The notes under the pieces: generated by a model | The model's input: only the letters and a program-made list of their open reading frames with translations | Databases searched by the model: none | What the model was told of the DNA's origin: nothing | Position numbers and translations under genes: made by a program | Shown: in pieces, positions 33,898-42,259 of the stretch | How the letters are laid out: the number at the start of each line of letters is the position of its first letter | Position numbering within the stretch: the stretch's first letter is position 1 | Source: Streptomyces sp. TBY4 | Lineage (GTDB): Bacteria > Actinomycetota > Actinomycetes > Streptomycetales > Streptomycetaceae | DNA length: 64,000 nt | NCBI RefSeq assembly: GCF_024213195.1 | Contig: NZ_JANAVF010000002.1 | Coordinates: forward strand, 248,001 to 312,000 | Reading direction: 5' to 3'

Positions 33898-34551
33898 TCA
33901 CGGATGGGTGAGGAGGCCGGGCAGTTTGCGCATGTCGTCGAAGACGACGGTGTCGGGGCCTTCGAGCCGGTGCGCGGGAACCATTCCGCCGGCGTAGGCG
34001 AATGCGCGCATCCCCGCGGCGTGGGCTGCCTGGAGACCGTACGGGCTGTCCTCGACCACGGCGCACGCCTCGGGCGCGATGCCCATCCGCTGCGCGGCGT
34101 GGAGGAAGAGATCGGGTGCCGGTTTGCCGTGCGCGACCTCGGTGGCGCTGAAGATGCTGCCCTCGAAGCGTTGGTGGAGGCCGGTGATGCCCAGGGTGAG
34201 ACGCATCTTGTCGTGACTCCCGCTGGAAGCCACGCAGATGGGGAGGTGTGCGAGCGCGTCGAGGGCCTCGACGATGCCGGGGACCGGGGTGAGCCCGGCC
34301 ACCAGGGCGTCGTGGTAAAGGGGCCTGAACTCCTCCTCCCAGTCGGCCGGCAGGCTGCGCCCGAGGTGGGCCTCTATGTCCTTCGTCATCGACTGGCTCG
34401 AGCGGCCCATGAACCGGTCGACGATCTCGGCTTCGGTGAGGTCCCACCCCAGTTCGGCCAGGACGAGGGCATCCACGCGCACGGCTATGCGCTCGCTGTC
34501 GACCAGCACGCCGTCGCAGTCGAATATGACGAGTTCAATCGGATGGATCAT
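33898..34551 (-). CDS. HAD-family phosphatase (beta-phosphoglucomutase-like)
   Basis: 217 residues from ATG 34551. HAD motifs in order: I, FDCDGVLVDS (nucleophile and acid Asp); II, CVASSGSHDK; III, HGKPAPDLF (Lys); IV, VVEDSPYGLQAA. The cap domain (about 17-85) sits between I and II, so it is subfamily IA, like sugar-phosphate phosphatases, phosphonatase or beta-phosphoglucomutase. Substrate not told by sequence. No strong ribosome-binding site. The open frame continues upstream to 34773, but the conserved motif begins here. Confidence 0.9.
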   Translation of the reverse strand: MIHPIELVIFDCDGVLVDSERIAVRVDALVLAELGWDLTEAEIVDRFMGRSSQSMTKDIEAHLGRSLPADWEEEFRPLYHDALVAGLTPVPGIVEALDALAHLPICVASSGSHDKMRLTLGITGLHQRFEGSIFSATEVAHGKPAPDLFLHAAQRMGIAPEACAVVEDSPYGLQAAHAAGMRAFAYAGGMVPAHRLEGPDTVVFDDMRKLPGLLTHP

Positions 34552-34988
34552 CCCCGCAGAGTAAATGACTGTGAACCGCCAGGCTCCGGAAGCTACTTTC
34601 GGCTCGGTGGCCGCTGCGCGTAATGCGGCGGCTGCCCCGCCCGGTCCGGCAGTGGGCATCGAACAACCGCCGCGCAAGTCCCTGATCGGGTGCCCTGAGC
34701 CCTCGTCCACTCCAACGTGTGAGTTCAAACGCCGCCGAGCCCGAAGGGACTGCCCCGTACGTCGAGATCGCATATCGGTTCGAGGGATTCACTCTTCAGG
34801 GTCCGTTACGGCGTGCGGCCGTACGAAGTTGTTCGGTCGTCCGCGTGGTTCTACGTCCACCCAGGGAGGCCCAGTGCCCTCAGCACCCCACCTCCCCGCG
34901 GCCGCTGCCCGATTCGAACAGGGCGGGTCGGATCGTTCACGACCAGCGATGAAACCACCAGCGCACGACTGGATCCGAGGGGGAATCA
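34552..34988. other. 437-base gap before the ABC exporter
   Basis: No convincing gene. It is less GC-rich than the flanks and holds a 77-codon frame (34719-34952) with poor codon use, which I reject. The promoters of the HAD gene and the exporter should lie here. The exporter start (GTG 34989) has GAGGGGGAA just upstream. Confidence 0.5.
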
Positions 34989-37025
34989 GTGAGCAGGGAA
35001 ACAGACGGCGATCCGGAACAGGCCGCCGCGGTGTCGGATTCGGAACGGCTGCTGTTCGGCGGGGAGCTGGCGTACGACGTCGGCTGGGACCAGCACGAGG
35101 GCGCCTGGCTGAAGCTAGGCCTGTGGACGATGGCCAAGGGGTTACCCCGGATGGTCGGCACCGGGCTGCGGCTCGCGCACCTCGCTGACGCGCGTGCGCT
35201 GCGCGTGGTCCTCGGCGCCGAGGTGGGGCGCGGGATCGCCCAGGCGGTCGGGCTGGTCGCGGTCAACGCCGTCCTGGGGCACATCCTCGCCGGCGGCGGG
35301 ACGAACGAGCGTCTGACCAGCGCGTTCCCGGCGCTGGTGGTCGTGGCCGTCGCCGCGTTGGTGGGCTCGCTGCTGCGGTCCGCGTCCACGGCAGCCACCG
35401 GCGAGCTGGAGCCGAAGGTCCAGCGGGTGGCCACCGAGCAGTACCTGGGACTCGTACACCGGGTGGAGCTCGCGGCGATCGAGGACGACGAGTTCCACCG
35501 GCTGCTGGACGCGGCCCGCTACGGGGCCGACTCCGCCCGGCGCATGATCCGGTACTGCACCAACACCTTGAACTCCGGGATCTCCCTGGTCGCGGCGGCC
35601 GGCGTGCTCACCGTCCTGCACATCGGACTCCTGCCCCTGCTCGTCCTGATGACCCTGCCGAGCGGGTGGAGGTCGCTGACGATCTCGAGGCAGCGGTACC
35701 TCTCCTTCCACGCCTTCGTCCAGCACGCGCGGGCCGGACACCTGCTGGGGCAGTTGCTGACCCAGCGGGAAGCGGCCGCCGAGGTGCGCGTCCACGAGGT
35801 CGGGCCCTTCCTCCTCGGCCACTTCCGGGAGATGGCCGAGACGAGCGAACGCGAACAGACCCGCCTGGCCCGCAGCGCGGCGAAGATCGGCCTGATCGCC
35901 GACGGTGCGTCCGGCCTCGCCACCCTCCTCACCTACGGGGCGCTCGGGCTGCTGCTGTGGAGCGGGCGGATGGACCTCGCGGTCGCAGGTACGGCCGTCC
36001 TGGCCATCCGTACCGGCTCCTCCAGCCTGGACGGCCTCGTCCTGCAGATGGCCGACCTGCACCAGGAGTCCCTGTTCGTCGCCGACTTCGAGCGCCTGTG
36101 TACGGAGGCCAAGGCCCGGGCCATCCCGGAGACCGGCGAGGCCCTGCCCGAGGAGGTGCGCGAAGTCCGCTTCGAGAAGGTCACGTTCACCTACCCCGGC
36201 AGTGGGGACGAGACGCCGAAGCCGACCCTGCGCGAGGTGTCCCTGACCTTCCCCATGGGCAAGGTCATCGCCGTGGTCGGGGCGAACGGCTCGGGCAAGT
36301 CCACCCTGGTCAAGCTGCTGGCCGGTCTGCACATGCCCGACGAGGGCGGCGGCACGGTCTGGTGGGACGACGTCGACGCGTCGAAGGCCGAGCGCAGGCA
36401 GATCTTCGCCCGCATCGCGCTCATGTCGCAGTCCTTCTTCCGGTGGCCCTTCACGGTGCGGGTGAACGTCGGTATCGGCCGGCCCACCGAGCCCATCGAC
36501 GACCGGGCGGTGCGGGCCGCCGCGGAGTTCTCCGGCGCCTGGAAGTTCATCTCCGAGCTGCGCCGAGGCCTCGGGACCCTGCTCGGGCGGGGCTACAAGG
36601 GCGGGCAGGAGGCATCCGGCGGGGAGTGGCAGATGCTGGGGATCGCCCGCGCCCTGTACAGGCGCCCCGGCATCCTCGTGGTCGACGAGCCCACGAGCGC
36701 CCTCGACGCGGTGGCCGAGCAGCGGGTCTTCGACCAGATCCGCGCACTGGCCGCGGCGGGTCAGACGGTCGTGCTGATCACCCATCGCCTCCACTCGGTG
36801 CGGCACGCCGACGTCATCCACGTCATGAAGGACGGCCAGGTCGCCGAGTCCGGGACGTTCACCGAGCTGATGGACGAGAGCATCGGCACGGGGGAGTTCC
36901 GCGACGCCTATCTGGTCCAGGCCGCCGCCTTCGCGGACAGCGTGCCCGCCCAGCGGTCCCCGGCGGCGGGTCCCGCGGCAGGTCCAGCGGCGGAGGATCC
37001 GGCAGAGGGCGCGCGGCGGACGTGA
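34989..37025 (+). CDS. ABC exporter, fused membrane and ATPase domains (TTA codon)
   Basis: 678 residues, GTG start with GAGGGGGAA. The membrane domain (about 60-360) has several helices. The ATPase (about 390-650) has Walker A GANGSGKST, a variant signature ASGGEWQ in place of LSGGQ, Walker B ILVVDEPTSALD, and H-loop His in LITHRLHS. Codon 52 (35142-35144) is TTA, which in Streptomyces needs the bldA tRNA, so the exporter is probably limited to late growth. The nearby tandem-Nudix gene begins 121 bases later. Substrate unknown; a half-size exporter acting as a dimer, possibly for a lipid, peptide or metabolite. Confidence 0.88.
   Translation: MSRETDGDPEQAAAVSDSERLLFGGELAYDVGWDQHEGAWLKLGLWTMAKGLPRMVGTGLRLAHLADARALRVVLGAEVGRGIAQAVGLVAVNAVLGHILAGGGTNERLTSAFPALVVVAVAALVGSLLRSASTAATGELEPKVQRVATEQYLGLVHRVELAAIEDDEFHRLLDAARYGADSARRMIRYCTNTLNSGISLVAAAGVLTVLHIGLLPLLVLMTLPSGWRSLTISRQRYLSFHAFVQHARAGHLLGQLLTQREAAAEVRVHEVGPFLLGHFREMAETSEREQTRLARSAAKIGLIADGASGLATLLTYGALGLLLWSGRMDLAVAGTAVLAIRTGSSSLDGLVLQMADLHQESLFVADFERLCTEAKARAIPETGEALPEEVREVRFEKVTFTYPGSGDETPKPTLREVSLTFPMGKVIAVVGANGSGKSTLVKLLAGLHMPDEGGGTVWWDDVDASKAERRQIFARIALMSQSFFRWPFTVRVNVGIGRPTEPIDDRAVRAAAEFSGAWKFISELRRGLGTLLGRGYKGGQEASGGEWQMLGIARALYRRPGILVVDEPTSALDAVAEQRVFDQIRALAAAGQTVVLITHRLHSVRHADVIHVMKDGQVAESGTFTELMDESIGTGEFRDAYLVQAAAFADSVPAQRSPAAGPAAGPAAEDPAEGARRT
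35142..35144 (+). promoter_or_regulatory. TTA leucine codon in the ABC exporter (bldA control)
   Basis: In-frame TTA (codon 52) between AAGGGG and CCCCGG. TTA is very rare in Streptomyces genes and read only by the developmentally controlled bldA tRNA. Confidence 0.8.
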
Positions 37026-37146
37026 CGTGAACCGCGTGGTCCGGACCCGGCCGCGTGCAAGAGAGCCGGTGCCCCACCACCATGCCGGTGCCCACCTCCA
37101 CGGCGCCCCGCCGGCACCACCCGTTCCCGATCTCGAGGAGCTCCAC

Positions 37147-38061
37147 ATGACCGTCCTGTCCACCGAGCCGCGCGGCACCGCAGCGCTCCTGGTCAACTCC
37201 GCCGGCCAGTACCTGCTGCACCTCAGGGACGCCAACAAGCCGCACATCTGCGACCCGGGCACCTGGTCCATCCCCGGCGGTGGCAGGGAGGACGCGGAAA
37301 CCTGCCGCCAGGCCGTCGAGCGCGAACTGTTCGAGGAGACGGGCCTGAGGGTGCCGCTGGAGCCCCTCACCGTCGTCAGCTCGCACGGCCCCACCGGCGA
37401 GAAGGGCCGGATCCAGGTCTACGTCGGCACCTGGGACGGCGAGGACAGCACGCTGCCGTGCCCCGAAGGCATCATGTACCGGTGGTTCGCCGCCGAGACC
37501 ACGGCCTGGCTGACGATGTGCCCGTGGACGGCCGAGGTCATCGCCCTGCACCAGAAGACCGCCCCCGTCCCGGCACCCCGTACGAGCGGGCCCGCGCGGG
37601 CCGGGGGAACCCGGGCCCGGCTGAACGCGGTCGGAGTCCACCTCTACCTCGAACGCGGAGACGGGCGGATCCTCCTGGGCCGGCGCCACCCCGGGGTCGC
37701 GTTCGCCGGCAACCGGTTCCACACCCTCGCGGGGCAGTTGGAGACCGAGGGCGCCGTGGCCGGGCTGATCCGGGAGGCCGAGGAGGAAGCCGGCCTCGTC
37801 ATCGCGCCGGAAGACCTCGAGCTGGTCCATACCGTGCACATGCTCGACGCGGGCGACGACTCCGACGGGCAGCCGAGGATCGGGCTCTTCTTCCGCGCCC
37901 GCACCTGGTCGGGCACACCCGAGGTGCGTGAGCCGGACAAGTGCCTGGAATGGATCTGGGCCGCCCCGGCCAGGCTTCCCCAACCCATGGTCAGGTACAC
38001 GCAGATCGCGATCGAGGCGATCGGCCGCGGCGAGACCTACACCGAACTCGGGTGGAGCTGA
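37147..38061 (+). CDS. Tandem Nudix hydrolase
   Basis: 304 residues from ATG 37147 (GAGGAG upstream; an upstream GTG would add a proline-rich tail). Two Nudix domains: the first box is GGGREDAETCRQAVERELFE followed by ETGL; the second is GQLETEGAVAGLIREAEEEA followed by GL, one residue shorter than standard between G and E. Each hydrolyses a nucleoside diphosphate linked to X in other proteins. A linker rich in Pro/Ala joins them. Next to the TTA-containing ABC exporter; a shared role is possible, since the two keep the same strand and spacing. Substrate unknown. Confidence 0.88.
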   Translation: MTVLSTEPRGTAALLVNSAGQYLLHLRDANKPHICDPGTWSIPGGGREDAETCRQAVERELFEETGLRVPLEPLTVVSSHGPTGEKGRIQVYVGTWDGEDSTLPCPEGIMYRWFAAETTAWLTMCPWTAEVIALHQKTAPVPAPRTSGPARAGGTRARLNAVGVHLYLERGDGRILLGRRHPGVAFAGNRFHTLAGQLETEGAVAGLIREAEEEAGLVIAPEDLELVHTVHMLDAGDDSDGQPRIGLFFRARTWSGTPEVREPDKCLEWIWAAPARLPQPMVRYTQIAIEAIGRGETYTELGWS

Positions 38062-38113
38062 CACCTGCATCGACCCGTGAGTCGGCTCCGGCGCTGTCCT
38101 CGCGGGCGCGGGC

Positions 38114-38129
38114 ACCTGTCAGTGCCGAC
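38114..38129 (+). terminator. Short hairpin after the tandem-Nudix gene
   Basis: CTGTC (38114-38118) and GACAG (38125-38129) form a small stem with a 6-base loop, 52 bases past the stop. GC content falls just after it. Weak as a terminator. Confidence 0.35.
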
Positions 38130-38193
38130 AGCTAACTTGGTTCGGAGCTGGGAATCAGGCAGTGCGCAGGAGCCAACAGAGATCACGAGGCGC

Positions 38194-40125
38194 GTGGACG
38201 ACAAGACCGAGGCCCTGACCCGAGACGGCTGGAAGGCCCATCATGAGATGCGAGTTGGCGACGAAGTCCTGACCCTTGACCCCTGCACGAAGGACATCTC
38301 CTGGCAACCGACTCTTTCCGTCTACACAGTTCAGGTCGCTACCGAGGTCGTGCAGTGGAGCAACACCCACGGATTCAACGTGCTGACTGCACCCGAGCAC
38401 GAGTGGGTCGCGGCCCACCGAGACAGGGATGGCAACAGCGGGCTTGCCGCCCCGGCACACTTCAGGCCGACGGGTGAACTCTCGGCCTCCAACAAGCAGC
38501 TCATCACCGGCGGAGGCATCCCGCGAGCCTTCGCGGCAAGATCACGCTTCGACGACGCCCTCGTCGAACTCGTCGGCTGGGTCATCACCGAAGGCCACTA
38601 CCAGAAGCAGAGCGCCAAGACCGGAGTCCTCGTCGCCCAGTCCTCGACTGCGAACCCCGCGAAGGTGGAGAGGATCCGCCGCATCAAGAAGCACTTCGCG
38701 GACCGTGGTGCCACTGCGACCGAGAACCCGAACGCCGGCAACGGGATGATCAACTTCTATTTCGGAGCCGGCATCGGCAACGTCATACGAGAGATCGCTC
38801 CGGACAAGCAGATGCCCCCCTCGTTCCTGACGGCGCTGACACACTCCCAAGCCGAGCTCCTCTACCAGACGATCCTGGACGGCGACGGACACCGGACAAC
38901 TCCCCGCTCACACGACGGTTTCAACCGCACAGTGCGCACGGAGAACTTCATCCAGAAGGACCAGGGAAGGATCGATGGCTACCAGATGCTTGCCGCCATG
39001 CTCGGCAAGCGCACCTGCGCCAAGCCGCACTCAGTCCATTCCGGGATCTTCAACACCGTCACCTACGTCAGCGCGCTGACCACTGCCCGGCATCTGAAAG
39101 ACGACCGAGTGCCCTACCGCGGCCTTCTCTGGTGCCCCCGCACCGAGACACGTACCTGGCTGGCCCGCCGGAGCGGGGGGACCTTCTGGACCGGCGAACT
39201 CCCCCATCGCGATGACGTCAAGGGGAAGAGCGCCAGCAGATTGCAGGTCTCCGGTCAACCCGTCGCGGTTGCCCCACGACCCCGTTCCGACAATCCGGGT
39301 CCCTGCGCATCCGAGACCACCTCCGCCGAGCTGGCAGGCGTGGATGCCGAGACCGAGGCCCTCACCCCCGCCGGATGGCGGACCCACAGCCAGTTGGCGC
39401 CCGGCGACTACATACTGACGTTGGATCCCCAGCACAAACGCATCCGGTGGAGCAAGCTCCGGACGGTTTGGCGGCACGACTGGGATTCCAGCCTCCAGGG
39501 CCCGTTGACCCGGTGGAACCATCGCGCAGTCGATGCCCTGACGACGCCGGGTCACTGGTGGCTCGAGCTCAACGACCACGGCCGCAAAACAGGTGAGGAC
39601 CGGCCGCACGCATTGCGGACGACCCGTGACCTCCAAGGGCGGAGCTGGGCCAGGATCGTCTTCGGCAGTGGGACCCCGGCCTGCTTTGCCGATGCCCCCC
39701 TCGATCTGGACCTGGCCACGACGGCCATCCAGGGCGACTGGGTGTCCCCGAAGCGGATCTGCGGTCTGACCATCACGCAGGCGCGTGATCTGTACGAAGC
39801 ACTCATCTCAAGCGACGGTAAGCCGCACCCTGGCGGAGGCGACTACTGGCAGCAGAGGGATCAAGAACGAATCGACAGCTTCCAGATGCTCTGCGCCATG
39901 CTCGGTTGGCGAACCGCCGCGAAGACCTTCCAGAGCTTGGCCGGCAGACCCCGCGTGACCGTCTACACCCGCGACAACGGAACCTCGGGCTCCACACACC
40001 CGGCGCCCGATCACTACGACGGGCTCGTCTGGCGTCCTGATCTGGAGGCCGCCGAAGCTTGGTGCGCTCGCCGCAGGGGGACGACCTACTGGACCGGCAG
40101 TCCACCCAATTCCAGTACCGCCTAG
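38194..40125 (+). CDS. Tandem intein-like (Hint/LAGLIDADG) protein, splicing residues lost
   Basis: 643 residues from GTG 38194; an in-frame GTG at 38077 is possible but lacks a ribosome-binding site. Two intein-like modules follow each other. Module 1 (38191-39195): block A VDDKTEALTRDGW, LAGLIDADG-like motifs ELVGWVITEGHY and LYQTILDGDGH, then LLWCPRTETRTWLARRSGG before WTGE. Module 2 (39337-40098): VDAETEALTPAGW, one LAGLIDADG-like motif (LYEALISSDG), then LVWRPDLEAAEAWCARRRG before WTGS. The usual Cys1 is Arg and Gly; the final Asn is Glu and Ser. No host extein is present. GC is about 62% against about 77% beside it (hand-counted lines). Likely a decayed homing element, perhaps still a nuclease. 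Confidence 0.8.
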   Translation: MDDKTEALTRDGWKAHHEMRVGDEVLTLDPCTKDISWQPTLSVYTVQVATEVVQWSNTHGFNVLTAPEHEWVAAHRDRDGNSGLAAPAHFRPTGELSASNKQLITGGGIPRAFAARSRFDDALVELVGWVITEGHYQKQSAKTGVLVAQSSTANPAKVERIRRIKKHFADRGATATENPNAGNGMINFYFGAGIGNVIREIAPDKQMPPSFLTALTHSQAELLYQTILDGDGHRTTPRSHDGFNRTVRTENFIQKDQGRIDGYQMLAAMLGKRTCAKPHSVHSGIFNTVTYVSALTTARHLKDDRVPYRGLLWCPRTETRTWLARRSGGTFWTGELPHRDDVKGKSASRLQVSGQPVAVAPRPRSDNPGPCASETTSAELAGVDAETEALTPAGWRTHSQLAPGDYILTLDPQHKRIRWSKLRTVWRHDWDSSLQGPLTRWNHRAVDALTTPGHWWLELNDHGRKTGEDRPHALRTTRDLQGRSWARIVFGSGTPACFADAPLDLDLATTAIQGDWVSPKRICGLTITQARDLYEALISSDGKPHPGGGDYWQQRDQERIDSFQMLCAMLGWRTAAKTFQSLAGRPRVTVYTRDNGTSGSTHPAPDHYDGLVWRPDLEAAEAWCARRRGTTYWTGSPPNSSTA

Positions 40126-40211
40126 CCGAACGCCGCCGCACCAGCTGCAGTCCGGGTGCCGCTGGAGGGCGCTCGTGGGGTGATCTTCTGGGTTCAAGCG
40201 GGCACCGCAGG

Positions 40212-40814
40212 TCACCAGTTCGGGGCCGGGTCCTCGGGGAGCAGGGGGCGCAGGGCTCCGACTGCCGCGCCGATGCAGGTGTCGCGCAGCTCGGTGCGGG
40301 TGCAGGTCTCGTGCGTGAGCCAGTCCACGCACAGGACCTGGACGAAGACGAGCCAGGCCTTCAGCGCGGCGGAGACCGCGGAGTGCGTGCGTTCGTCGGC
40401 GAGCGGGAGCACGCCGAGCAGGCGTGAGCGCAGGGCGTCGAGTTCGTTGGTCATGATCGTCTGGATGACGGGGTCGCCCGCCAGGACCCGGTTCGCGGCC
40501 AGGACGGCGTGGCGGTTCGGGATGAAGTAGTCGAGGTGGGCGTCCAGGCCCTGGGTGAGCTGCTCGACGAGCGTCGCGCCGGGGTCGAACGTCGTCGCCT
40601 CCAGCAGCCGGTCGCTGGCCTGCTGGTAGACCGCCGCGAAGAGGGCGTGCTTGCTCGGGAAGTGCTGGTAGAGCAGGGCGCGGGACACGCCGGCCTCCTG
40701 GGCGACCTCCTCCATCAGTACGTCGTCGTAGGGGGCGGCGGAGAAGAGGCGGGTGCCGACGGCGAGCAGCTGGGCGCGGCGGTCGGCAGGGGTCAGGCGT
40801 CGGCGGGGCGGCAT
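40212..40814 (-). CDS. TetR-family repressor
   Basis: 200 residues from ATG 40814. N-terminal helix-turn-helix: LLAVGTRLFSAAPYDDVLMEEVAQEAGVSRALLYQHFPSKHALF, with the conserved YxHFxxK. The rest is a helical ligand domain. Divergent from DUF4345, with a perfect 18-base inverted repeat between them, so it very likely represses both. The ligand is unknown. Confidence 0.92.
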   Translation of the reverse strand: MPPRRRLTPADRRAQLLAVGTRLFSAAPYDDVLMEEVAQEAGVSRALLYQHFPSKHALFAAVYQQASDRLLEATTFDPGATLVEQLTQGLDAHLDYFIPNRHAVLAANRVLAGDPVIQTIMTNELDALRSRLLGVLPLADERTHSAVSAALKAWLVFVQVLCVDWLTHETCTRTELRDTCIGAAVGALRPLLPEDPAPNW

Positions 40815-40831
40815 GCACCCCAGACTACTAC

Positions 40832-40885
40832 TTGACATGTGTCTACTTAAGGGGGCTACCCTGAGGCTAAGTAGACACATGTCAA
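40832..40885. promoter_or_regulatory. Large TetR operator: 18-bp perfect inverted repeat
   Basis: TTGACATGTGTCTACTTA (40832-40849) and its exact reverse complement (40868-40885) are separated by 18 bases. Each arm carries a smaller palindrome of the form GTnGACAnnTGTCnAC, a typical TetR site, so there are two sites facing each other. Each arm also contains TTGACA, a perfect -35, for divergent promoters of tetR and the DUF4345 gene. Confidence 0.85.
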
Positions 40886-40903
40886 CTAAGTGGGGGTGGA
40901 GTC

Positions 40904-41341
40904 ATGGTCAAGGCACTCCGGGTGTCCGCATGGGTGATGGGCCTCGCCTGCACGGCGATCGGGCTGTTCCACGTGGTGGGCGGCAACGCCGCGATTCCGG
41001 GCGAGGCCGATGCCGGCCCCACCTTGGACAGCCTGGGCCGGTTCTTCGGCGCGATCTTCGCCGGGTACGGGCTGGCCTGGCTGTGGGCCGCCCGCCAGGA
41101 CCCCGTCCCGGCGAAGGTGGTGCGGTGGCTCGCGGCGGTGTTCCTGCTGGGCGGCGTGGGGAGGCTGCTGTCCCTCGCGGTGCACGGGTGGCCGCACCCG
41201 TTCCAGGTGGCGCTGACCGTGATCGAACTGGCCCTGCCGCCGGTCTGGTTCTGGCTGGCCGATGCCGACGAGCGGGCGTCCCGGGAGCGGCGGCCCGAGG
41301 CTCGGCAGGGGACCGGGCCGTCCCTTCCGAACCCTGCCTGA
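40904..41341 (+). CDS. DUF4345 membrane protein
   Basis: 145 residues from ATG 40904 (GGAG upstream). Four membrane helices; the family pattern GLFHVVGGNAAIPGEAD and LDSLGRFFGAIFAGYGLAWL is present. The function of DUF4345 is unknown; members often sit next to TetR regulators, as here. The tail (about 125-145) is polar. Confidence 0.9.
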   Translation: MVKALRVSAWVMGLACTAIGLFHVVGGNAAIPGEADAGPTLDSLGRFFGAIFAGYGLAWLWAARQDPVPAKVVRWLAAVFLLGGVGRLLSLAVHGWPHPFQVALTVIELALPPVWFWLADADERASRERRPEARQGTGPSLPNPA

Positions 41342-41532
41342 CCTGCACCGTACGGCCAGCCGGCCCGGATGCTCGCGGTGGGCCTGCCCTCCCCGGCGCA
41401 CTCGCGGGACTGCGACCGACCCGGCACGCAGCCCGGTCCGGTTCGCTGCGCTGCGGCCCATCACCCGGGAATCGGCCGAGTCCCCACCCTCCCTGCCCCT
41501 TGGCCCGATCCAACCTTTGGAGGTTGTTCGAG

Positions 41533-42249
41533 ATGTCTGTTCAGTCCCCGCCCGCCAACCGTGCCGACGAGCGCGTGGTGAGGGCAGCGGCCCGGGAGTT
41601 AGGCGGCGTGGTGAGCATCGCCGTGTTCTTCCTCTTCTTCATCCTGGGCCTGATGTTCCACAGCGCCTTCGCCACGACGACCTATCCCGCACCGGACGAG
41701 GCGGCCGACCTGATCCTCGAGTGGCGGCGGGACAACGGTGACGTGTCGCGCCTGTCGGGTGCGGCGCTGAGCGTCTCCGCGCTCGTCTTCACCTGGTTCT
41801 GCTCCTGGTTCGCCTCGGTGATCCACCGGACCGGCCGGACGCAGGCGGCGTTCGTCGTCCTGGCGGGCGGGCTCTTCTCCGCGCTCGGGCTCTTCCTGTC
41901 CGGGGTGCTGCAATGGATCGCACAGCGGCCGGAGACCCTGGCCGAGATGCCGGTCCTGCGCGTGGTGCACCAGATCACCTTCGTTCTCGGCGGGCCCCTG
42001 GTGGTGACCAGCCTCGCCCCGATCGTCGCGGTCGGCGGCATCGCCCTCGTGCGCGCCGGGCTGCTGCCGAAGTGGCTCGGCTACGTGGGTGTCGCGCTGG
42101 GCGTGATCTGCCTGGGGTCGGTCGTCATGCTGATCCCCGAGGACGGCAGCCTCACCTTCCTCGTGCCCATCGGCCGGTTCCTTTCCTTGCTGTGGCTGAC
42201 GGTGGTCGCCGTGGTACTGACCGGTCGCGTCGGCCGGGCGCGCTCCTGA
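41533..42249 (+). CDS. Multi-span membrane protein with a TTA codon
   Basis: 238 residues from ATG 41533 (GGAGG 9 bases upstream). Five or six membrane helices; it resembles DUF4386-like proteins (SIAVFFLFFILGLMF, WLGYVGVALGVICLGSVVMLIPE) but I am not sure of the family. Codon 23 (41599-41601) is TTA, read by the bldA tRNA. It lies 191 bases after DUF4345 on the same strand and may share the TetR promoter or have its own. It ends 10 bases from the convergent GyrB-like gene. Confidence 0.75.
   Translation: MSVQSPPANRADERVVRAAARELGGVVSIAVFFLFFILGLMFHSAFATTTYPAPDEAADLILEWRRDNGDVSRLSGAALSVSALVFTWFCSWFASVIHRTGRTQAAFVVLAGGLFSALGLFLSGVLQWIAQRPETLAEMPVLRVVHQITFVLGGPLVVTSLAPIVAVGGIALVRAGLLPKWLGYVGVALGVICLGSVVMLIPEDGSLTFLVPIGRFLSLLWLTVVAVVLTGRVGRARS
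41599..41601 (+). promoter_or_regulatory. TTA leucine codon in the membrane protein
   Basis: In-frame TTA (codon 23) between GAG and GGC GGC. Suggests dependence on the bldA tRNA, so late expression. Confidence 0.75.
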
Positions 42250-42259
42250 GGGTCGGCCG

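Noticed and set aside
34719..34952. 77-codon frame with a TTA codon between HAD and ABC exporter
   Set aside because: No ribosome-binding site, poor third-position GC, and no recognisable domain. Most likely not a gene.
40141..40200. Possible tRNA because of GGGTTCAAGC and GCGGGCACC near GTGCCGC
   Set aside because: The T-arm cannot pair (G53 faces G61), and no anticodon or D arm is formed. It is only a chance match.
38062..40211. Prophage or IS origin for the lower-GC intein-like gene
   Set aside because: No integrase, transposase, terminal repeats or target duplication seen. Transfer is likely from GC but the vehicle is unknown.
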